Part shown: in pieces, positions 56,990 to 64,000 of the stretch
How positions within the stretch are numbered: position 1 is the stretch's first letter
Layout of the letters: each line of letters starts with the position of its first letter
NCBI RefSeq assembly: GCF_050948215.1
Contig: NC_135164.1
Location: forward strand, 6,825,116 to 6,889,115
DNA from: Halictus rubicundus
Lineage: Eukaryota > Arthropoda > Insecta > Hymenoptera > Halictidae
Direction of reading: 5' to 3'
DNA: 64,000 bases
Position numbers and translations under genes: made by a program
Notes under the pieces: model-generated
The model's database searches: none
Told to the model about the DNA's origin: nothing
The model's input: the letters and a program-made list of their open reading frames with translations, nothing else

Positions 56990-59001
56990 GCAAATTCTCG
57001 GGTTCGGGATCCTTTAATCTTTCTGAGGAGTGTATTTTCAAAATCGGTGCTCCATTACTCTAACGCAGAGAGCATACACTCGCTATTTTCACCATTGCCA
57101 CCAGGTACGTGGTTCTATGGGGATTTTTGAAGGACCTAGTGTACGTTAACAAGCGCCGAACAACGCAACGGCCGAAGGACAATATCCAGGAAGATACTCG
57201 TGCTCTGGGACCAGAGACATCGAAAGCTGTGATGCAAAATTTAGCAGCAAGAGGCCGCGCTTGCGAAGCAGAAAATGCGGGTCCTTACTGACGCTTCTGA
57301 ATTAAAAATATTCCCATTTAATCTACTTCTTTAATCCACTAAAAACTAAAAAGGTTATTTCCATCTTTTGAATGGGTGACTTACGGGCCATCCCGTATTT
57401 CCCACGATTACTTCGAACAGATGATCCTCTCCAGTCACGAGACGCAAAGGCCAAGCCGTCATTACGTAGCGAGTATTTACTTTGTATCATTCACGTTTCA
57501 TTTAGTATTCATAGAAAACTGTTCGCTGCAACGCGACGCGACATCTTCCTCGGCAGGCGCGGAGGGTGAGCGGGGGAGGGAGGGTTGAAATTCAGGCTGC
57601 ATCTATCATTCCGTATCTCAAAGAATCCGAGATCGAAGGAGCGTCTGCCGGTCACGTCGCGCCTGTGTGAACACCTAGCAACGTGTTTAACATTAGCAAC
57701 GGGAGAAATGACGAGAAACCTGGTCGATAGAGTTCTCGTTGGCCGTTGAACGTTGCCGATCGCCGGTCTGACCGCGATCAGAAAGGATCCTCGGGTTCAC
57801 GGATGATTAACAATGCAGAAGAAAGGTTACGGAGGGTATCGATTTCCCTATCTTCATTTACGTGCCACCCCCTCCCCTCTCCCGCCGTCGTCCCTCCGGC
57901 TTTGTCTTTCTTTTTTCCAGCTGTTTGTCCTTTTCGAACCTTACGGCAATTCGGAATACTGCGCGTCAGAAGCAGACCTTTTCATCCGTGTCGTGAGCAT
58001 TATTGCGCACGCAATCTGTACGTACAACCCTCTCCGCCAGCGGTTTGAGCGCTCGCAAACCTGCGCCGAGTACTATCTACACACTTCCGTTTTTCCAGCG
58101 GCAACCCTTCTTCTACCCTTCCTCCTACCCCCCCTCTCTCTCTCTCTCTCTCTCTTGACGCACTCGAAACGATGTTGCTTCGTGCACGAGCAGCACGTTC
58201 AATAGATACCAAACGATCAATGAGATACTCGTTTGATATATACGCGAACAATATGTTCCTTCCAGTTCTTGTTTTGCCATCGACACGTGCTACGAGTACG
58301 AGGCGGCTCGAATATCGGATTCCTCTAGACAAGATGCTTACCAAAATAGCTCGCCGAGTTCTGCGCCTGCATTTCTAATCCTTCGCGAAGATCTTCTCGC
58401 CGCGAAACTTACGGAACACTTTCGGGATCTCTCTTCTGCAGGCTGTGAAGCCATCTTATTCCGGCAGACAAACGTACACTTCCGGACAAAAAGCACACTT
58501 AACGAAAAGCTTGAAATATGAAGCAATTAATTGATAGAAATCGAACCTCAAGATTTTGTAGAACCTCCTTTACATCTAGTGACTTCAATCGTTCCGTAAT
58601 TTTCAGGATTTTTTAATAAGTTTGTAATTACCTTTCGGCTTCTATTTACAACTTTTGATATTTTTGTAACTGAATATTGTTTGTTTTTCTTCCTTTAACT
58701 TCAATATTGTATGCATTTCACATTCAGTTAATCTTTTCCCACGGCCCATTTCCAACACTGTACTATGTTTTTATCAAATAAGCACAAATGAACGACGTAC
58801 ACGCTTTATCAATTAGGTTGTACAATGAATGTTTCCACTTGAGGATCTTATACGCAACTGAGAATCGAAAATCTGCAGCTTGTGGAATAGCATTTTGTCC
58901 CGTTTGCGGACCAGAATATTTACGTTGGTCGTGCTTGAAGTTCTTCAATCTGAACTGACTAAAATAAAACAAAATTTTCACGAACCAGGTTTCATATTTA
59001 A

Positions 59002-59151
59002 CGCTAGGTTTACGGGACGCGTTCTAATATTTTTAATTTACGATTATTGAGATTGTGAAGATCCATCTGCGTGGAATTACTCAACAAACTTATTTCCTTA
59101 GGTATATATTATTTTAAAAATACTCACTCTTAATGCTCCGTAAACCTAGTG
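59002..59151. mobile_element. MITE family B, copy 3
   Basis: TTAA at 58998-59001 and 59152-59155. Ends CGCTAGGTTTACGG and (reverse complement) CACTAGGTTTACGG. 150 bp. Its right TTAA is shared with the next element. Confidence 0.8.
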
Positions 59152-59155
59152 TTAA

Positions 59156-59375
59156 CCCTCCGACTTCGAAGCTATTTTGACTCCAGAAATCAAACATTGC
59201 ATCTGATCTAGAATATTTTCCAGATCACCTTTTTTTATTTTATCCATACGAAATTGAATCTATTTATTCGTACTTACACATTATTAAACTCGAAGACTTT
59301 CAGTAACGAAGTAATAATTTCTTTGAATTGTGGTATAGTCATTTTTAGCGGTACCTCAGGGGGTATACAAAAGGG
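59156..59375. mobile_element. MITE family A, degenerate copy
   Basis: Begins CCCTCCGACTTCGAAGCTAT after the shared TTAA and ends ACAAAAGGG. Interior matches include TCTAGAATATTTTCCAG. It is directly followed by the 716-bp long-TIR element. Confidence 0.55.
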
Positions 59376-59378
59376 TTA

Positions 59379-60094
59379 CACTGTCCAACACCAAAAAAAT
59401 TTTGCAATACCTGTTGGGTGATTCTTGTACACTTTGTCATCCTAAAACCGAATCTGAAAGTAGAATTGCTCCATCACGCAACGTTTTCGAAAAATTTTGG
59501 TTTTTGTAAAAATGCCCAATTTTGATACGAAACGACGTGTTACGCAAAAACTAAACACGCGAGAAAGTTCAAATTTGAGTCAAGAGACAGAGGGGACTCT
59601 CCTCTACATATTCATATAGTCAATTATATTTTTATGTACTTCCTAATAGTTGTAAATGGTTGTTCAAGTTTGAAAATGTGCCGACGCGGGTACTTTGTAC
59701 GCTCTATTTTTGTATTTATGTGAAAAATCCTTTATCTAGCAGGAATTTACTATACAGGAATGCATTCTACAGACATTTCTGGTAAAGAAACCATTCACGA
59801 AAAGTATTTGGTTCCCTTAATGTACGAGAAGGTTCAGAAAATGTTAATTGACAACGTGTGCGCGACGCGTTCGCGCCAGACGGCCATTGCAGCCTTTTCT
59901 CGACTCGCCAGGGCCGTCGCTATGCGTAGTCGACGTTGGTACCACTCAAGTATGTCTTTGCTTACTATTTACATACATTTTTTTTTGGATGGAGCTATTC
60001 TACTTTCAGATTCGATTTTAGGATGATAAAGTGTATAAGAATCACCCAACAGGTATTGCAAAACTCGAAAAAAGTTTAATTTTGTTGGACAGTG
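59379..60094. mobile_element. 716-bp non-autonomous element with about 105-bp inverted ends
   Basis: The ends start CACTGTCCAACA and share AATACCTGTTGGGTGATTCT, then CATCCTAAAA-CGAATCTGAA and AGTAGAAT in inverted orientation. The two sides show TTA (59376-59378 and 60095-60097), a possible 3-bp target duplication as in PIF/Harbinger elements. An 88-codon ORF inside has no transposase motif. Confidence 0.75.
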
Positions 60095-60870
60095 TTATCA
60101 GGAGAAAGAGGAACGATCGCAGAACTAGTGATATGCAATAGTAAAATGTAACAACATTCCTGCGAGGAAATGCGAACAGTCTTGTATTTCGCAGTTTAAT
60201 ATTTTAAGGTTATTTTTTTTTTGGTTCGTGTTACACGTAGACGTCGTAGCGCGGCTTTAGAAGATGGAATAGCGAAACCGCGTGTCCTGACGGGAATTTC
60301 GAATTTCCTCGGAATAGGAACGGGACCGGAGATAGTTACGTTTCCTTCTTACATCCAGAAAACCCCGTAAAAATGATTTACAAAGGACTGGCGAGGATAC
60401 CCGGCGCATCTGTATCGACGAAACGGCGAGCACCGCATCTGTATGCAGATGTGCTATCAAAACGCGGAGGAACAAATCGAATGACTGTAACAGCATTTAC
60501 TGAAACGGCGAGAACGAACGAACGGATAAAAAGGGTCTATAAGAAAATTCATTCTTCTATAGCACGCTGCTACCTGCTACACACGGTTCTAGCTACATCC
60601 TGACGGTTGATAAATTCAATATGTCCTCCAGTGATACCCCTTGAGAACCGCCTAGCTATCAGTACATGAAAGATACGTCCGCACCGCGACGAGCATCAAA
60701 TATTTGTCTCCGTGTTCGCCTCGTTTTGAATATACTCTGCGTATTTTTCAAAAATTCTGTAATTATTCCTGACGCGCGTAGACTGCAACAATGGAGCCAG
60801 GAATAAACCGCGCAGAATAAACCTTTTCTGTAAAAGCTCGAAAATCGTCGCAATTTGATGTGTTATAATT

Positions 60871-61073
60871 AGACTGCGGATTTGATGCGTCCGCGACAAA
60901 AATGGGCGGGTGTGATTTGGAAAAGTGCAAAGATTAAAACAATTTGAGAATCCCGAGAATTGTTCGCATTTTAATAAAGCTACAGAAGAGAGAAATGAAC
61001 TCCTATTTATTTTTGTTACTGCGCTGTGCAATTAGAGCAAAACATTTCTGTTCTGCGTAAAGGTCCGCAGTCT
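60871..61073. mobile_element. Family E repeat, best complete copy
   Basis: Inverted ends ATAATTAGACTGCGGA on both sides (60865 and 61064-61079). The interior is AT-rich without coding capacity. It aligns along its length with the split copy at 49894-50504 and provides its pre-insertion sequence. Confidence 0.7.
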
Positions 61074-61189
61074 AATTATACAGGATGGCACAAAAGTTGC
61101 TGGACCGTTTAAAGTGCGGATTTGTTTATAAAAGAATAAATTCGAATTTTTGGAAAAGAAAGTGTTATTTCACCACTCTGTAATATTCA

Positions 61190-61425
61190 TGGAATATTTT
61201 TTTTACGCATTACTAGTAGATCGCGGATCTTCGTATAAACTAAAAATTGTCCAAGTCAATCGTAAGAAATTTTATTCAGATGAAAATGTGGTTTTTTGAG
61301 CATTATAGATATTCTAAAATGATATAAGAATGTACTTGCATTTTTCTAATATTCAGAAAACTGAATATTATTCAGTTTTGAATAGGCCTGTTCATTTTTG
61401 TCGTAAATGCGCAGCTTAATTATTA
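61190..61425. mobile_element. Probable diverged family E copy
   Basis: GATCGCGGATCTTCGTATAA near 61211 and CATTTTTGTCGTAAATGCGCAG near 61392 resemble the two family E termini in the right order, about 200 bp apart. Confidence 0.35.
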
Positions 61426-61504
61426 GTAATTGTGAAAATAGGTATGTTCTATATCTATGGGATATACGAGTGTAAATATAGCTGAATTTGGACAAGACTA
61501 TCAT

Positions 61505-61591
61505 GACAGCGACTGTAGCCGTGCGCGCTAAATGCCCAGGTTCGTAAGGTTACTACTCGACTGTCGCCGGTTCGAATCCCGGGGACTACAA
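61505..61591 (+). repeat. tRNA-like sequence (Leu/Ser type), probably pseudogene or SINE head
   Basis: GTAGCCGTGCGCGCTAAATG resembles a class II A-box, and GGTTCGAATCCC is a perfect B-box. The acceptor halves GTAGCCG and GGACTAC pair only partly, and the T-stem has a mismatch, so it is not a convincing functional tRNA. Confidence 0.4.
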
Positions 61592-61994
61592 ATTTGGGAG
61601 AAATTATGTGGTTGGTTGCGCCATAGGTTTCTCTTTGAAATTTTCCCCACAGTTTTCTTAGACGTGTCGTTGCTTCTAACTTCCATGTCTGTATCTTACT
61701 GTGGAAATCAAAAACCAAACTTCTCGCCTTCTGTCTCTGTTGCTTCATTTGCAACAGAAGTGCAGTTGGTATTAGTTACACTTCCTTTTTTTATGTTTAC
61801 AAGATAAAATTTTTAATCCACTTTTTACGTCCACGTGAAACATCCGAGAACAACTCTGACACGAAACTGTACAATTTTACAGGCGACAAGTCCGTAAAAC
61901 GTGAGTTGACTGTATAAAAATATTTACGCGACGTAAAAATGCAATGAAACAGTAGAAAATACGCGGTATTTGATTTTAAATATATTTTGGTTGA

Positions 61995-62221
61995 ACAGTG
62001 ACTGCCAAACTAGAAATCTCAAAAATTCCATAAAATCGAAGTAAGTTATTTAATGAAATAAGAATTGAAAAAATTAAATGTATGGTGTTGAGTAGTCCTC
62101 CGACTTTCTTGCATTTTGCAGATACTGATAAAATTTGTTACGGTGAATACATTAACGTAAACATTCATTTTATAACCTGGACAAATAATTCCGTCTCCCA
62201 TATGTGGGTGGCAGTCAACGT
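61995..62221. mobile_element. MITE family C, copy 2
   Basis: Closely similar to 38533-38766 over its length (AACCTGGACAAATAATTCCG, CAGTCAACGTGTT). The left TTAA is lost (TTGAA), and the right reads TTTAA. Confidence 0.7.
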
Positions 62222-62406
62222 GTTTAATCGGAAATGCCGTGACTGTTGGAGAATTATAGATACAATTTGTGGGAAGAATATTATTATTTTATCGTTTGAT
62301 TATTCTCAGGGTGGGAATTGTGAACGTATAAAATGACAATGTCTGTTATCGAGTGTCGCGTGCTCGCTGGTGGAATACGTATATTGAAATTGGAAGTGTG
62401 ACTTTC

Positions 62407-62493
62407 GTTTGGCTCGATGGCGTCGTGGGGCAACCGTTGGTCTCACGAACCGCGCTCGAACGAAACTCAGGTTCGAATCCCCGTCTCTCCAAC
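62407..62493 (+). repeat. Second tRNA-like sequence with perfect B-box
   Basis: GGTTCGAATCCCCGTCTCTCC at the 3' side and a weak A-box (GGCTCGATGGCGTCGTGG) about 60 bases earlier. Stems do not fold cleanly. Probably a tRNA-derived relic. Confidence 0.3.
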
Positions 62494-62609
62494 GCTATTT
62501 CTCTCTCTCTCGATAACTTTATACTTTTCGGTTTTTTCCTCTCCATCTTGAAGTGAACCACAGTATAGCTCCATTCGTATGCATCACAGTACGTAATGGC
62601 GTTCCCTAA

Positions 62610-63267
62610 CTGTGGAGATCAATGTGCTGTACGCTATGTTTCAGAGTTCTATCCGTAGCTCTGGGAATACAAATTAACCAGCCAACACACACAATATAAT
62701 TTTTTTCTTCTTTTCGAACACACTGCACCGAAAATTCATCTCGGATTCGTACATCAAAAGTTTTCTGGGAACGTTGCATGTTCAAGTTTTGATATCTTTG
62801 CGAAGCACAGAGATCGAAAACCGTCGCCAAGCTAATGTACTGTTAACTACTATGTTTCAGAGTTCCATCCGTAGCTCTAGGAATACAATTAACCAGCCAA
62901 CACACAATATAATTTTTTTCTTGTCTTCGAACACACTGCACCTACACATCGAAAGTTCATCTGAAGTCGTACATCAAAAGTTTTCTGGGAACGTTGCATG
63001 TTCAAGTTTTGATATCTTTGCGAAGCACAGAGATCGAAAACCGTTGCCAAGCTAATGTGCTGTTAACTATTATGTTTCAGAGTTCCATCCGTAGCTCTGG
63101 GAATACAATTAACCAGCCAACACACAATATAATTTTTTTCTTGTCTTCGAACACACTGCACCGAAAGTTCATCTGAAGTCGTACATCAAAAGTTTTCTGG
63201 GAACGTTGCATGTTCAAGTTTCGATATCTTTGCGAAGCACAGAGATCGAAAACCGTTGCCAAGCAGT
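62610..63267. repeat. Satellite of about 218 bp, three tandem units
   Basis: ATGTTTCAGAGTT recurs at 62636, 62852 and 63072 (spacing 216 and 220). Shared tracts include GTAGCTCTGGGAATACAA, AACCAGCCAACACACA, AAAAGTTTTCTGGGAACGTT and GATATCTTTGCGAAGCACAG. Units 2 and 3 are closest; unit 2 has a small insertion (CTACACAT). Matching ORFs on both strands are by-products of the repeat. Confidence 0.9.
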
Positions 63268-63734
63268 TGTGCTACGCGAAAACAGTTTTGCGATAGAGCG
63301 TTGCATAAATTTTGAGGTAAAGCGCAGCAATAGTAGAAACTCGGTAACGGCATGAATACTAAATTTACGGTTTGCCGCAGTTTTGAGGGGGAATTGTATT
63401 TCGCGTTACATTTTCGACGAAGTTCACTAATACTCGCTACTAAATTATAGTCCACCCCCCGGGACTAATTACATTGGCCTCAACAAGTGCAGTTAATCTT
63501 GCTTATAATTTATGTGTACTCACGATGTACTCTATTTACCGATACGCGGGGAACGCGGGCAAAGATTTAACAAACTCGCCGTGTTTCGTTGCTTCAAGTT
63601 GTTGGGGGTAGCGATAGATTCGGTTGCTGCGAAAACATTAAAAACCCTCGGCATTTCTGGTAATAACAGTGCAAAATTGAATCGATAACACAATTTTTCA
63701 GAAGTGTACGATTTTAGGTTTATTTTAGCTTATT

Positions 63735-63838
63735 AGGAAACTGTGGATTTTTATGTATTTCTGGCGGAAATGGACAACTGAGATTTAAAGCAGTAGAATA
63801 ATTGAAGGAATTTAAGAACGCCAGTGTTTTATTTTGAA
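63735..63838. mobile_element. Family E repeat, left-end fragment
   Basis: CTGTGGATTTTTATGTATTT and AAGGAATTTAAGAACGCCAG align with 49894-49990 (TTATGGATTTATGAC and AAGATTTAAGGGCAACAG). The right end was not found. Confidence 0.45.
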
Positions 63839-64000
63839 CGTACTAAAACGAACGAAGACGGAAAGAAAATTCGATTTGTTTCCTGTCTCTTTGGAAATGC
63901 TTCGGACAATCCGCATTTTAAAAATAGATAGCACTCAAATAACTGTAAAATCATATGCTTCTTGCCCGCGTCTAAACCCGTAGACAATCATATTCCGAAA

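Larger units (their letters stand above)
49264..64000 (+). other. Presumed first intron of the signal-peptide gene, repeat-rich
   Basis: No exon recognised. It holds MITEs, a full mariner, long-TIR elements, tRNA-like relics and a satellite, each listed separately. GC-rich unassigned parts (52.3-54.1, 55.5-56.4 and 57.4-58.5 kb) give long ORFs without domains or splice support. A CT microsatellite lies at about 58134-58156. Confidence 0.4.

Noticed and set aside
57746..58205. Overlapping 100- and 130-codon ORFs
   Set aside because: Low-complexity Pro/Ser/Leu composition caused by pyrimidine-rich and CT microsatellite sequence.
61505..61591. Functional tRNA gene
   Set aside because: The B-box is perfect, but the acceptor and T stems have mismatches and the anticodon arm cannot be placed.
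62606..63262. Similar ORFs on both strands (MATVFDLCASQRY type)
   Set aside because: They recur only because the underlying 218-bp satellite repeats; open frames are incidental.

Overview
The window looks like insect nuclear DNA, most likely from a hymenopteran such as a bee, ant, wasp or sawfly. That is an inference from animal-type split genes with short GT-AG introns, AT-rich flanks, an insect-style BTB zinc-finger gene and abundant short inverted-repeat transposons. No species marker was found. Exons were assembled by hand: every junction quoted has a GT donor, an AG acceptor and matching phase, and each complete CDS sums to a multiple of three.

Layout: a PPM1L-type membrane-anchored PP2C phosphatase (minus strand, 2662-5177) sits head-to-head with a complete 29-coding-exon zizimin-type DOCK guanine-nucleotide exchange factor (plus, 7389-17440). 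About 4 kb of AT-rich DNA with one mobile-element coding relic follows. Next come an ankyrin-repeat/SAM protein (minus, 21513-23391) head-to-head with a BTB zinc-finger regulator (plus, 25142-31772) that has two alternative zinc-finger endings, and then an uncharacterised 482-residue coiled-coil-like protein (minus, 33616-39910). At 49125-49263 a CpG-rich stretch carries one signal-peptide exon. Its remaining exons were not found, so the last 15 kb is read as its first intron.

The first 25 kb is gene-dense and poor in recognisable repeats. From about 29 kb onward the non-coding DNA is crowded with repeats: TTAA-flanked piggyBac-like MITE families (called A, B, C and D here), a repeat family E ending in a conserved AGACTGCGGA motif, several other terminal-inverted-repeat elements, three fold-back structures filling one intron, a full-length mariner whose transposase has lost its first catalytic aspartate, a 101-bp minisatellite and a roughly 218-bp satellite.

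The genes do not form an operon or a pathway. Two pairs are divergent and could share promoter regions. The most notable signals are a chain of three upstream ORFs leading by overlapping stop and start codons into the DOCK start codon, the fold-back-filled intron, MITEs that abut through a single shared TTAA, and the paired C2HC/C2H2 alternative zinc-finger exons. No unmistakable new system was found.
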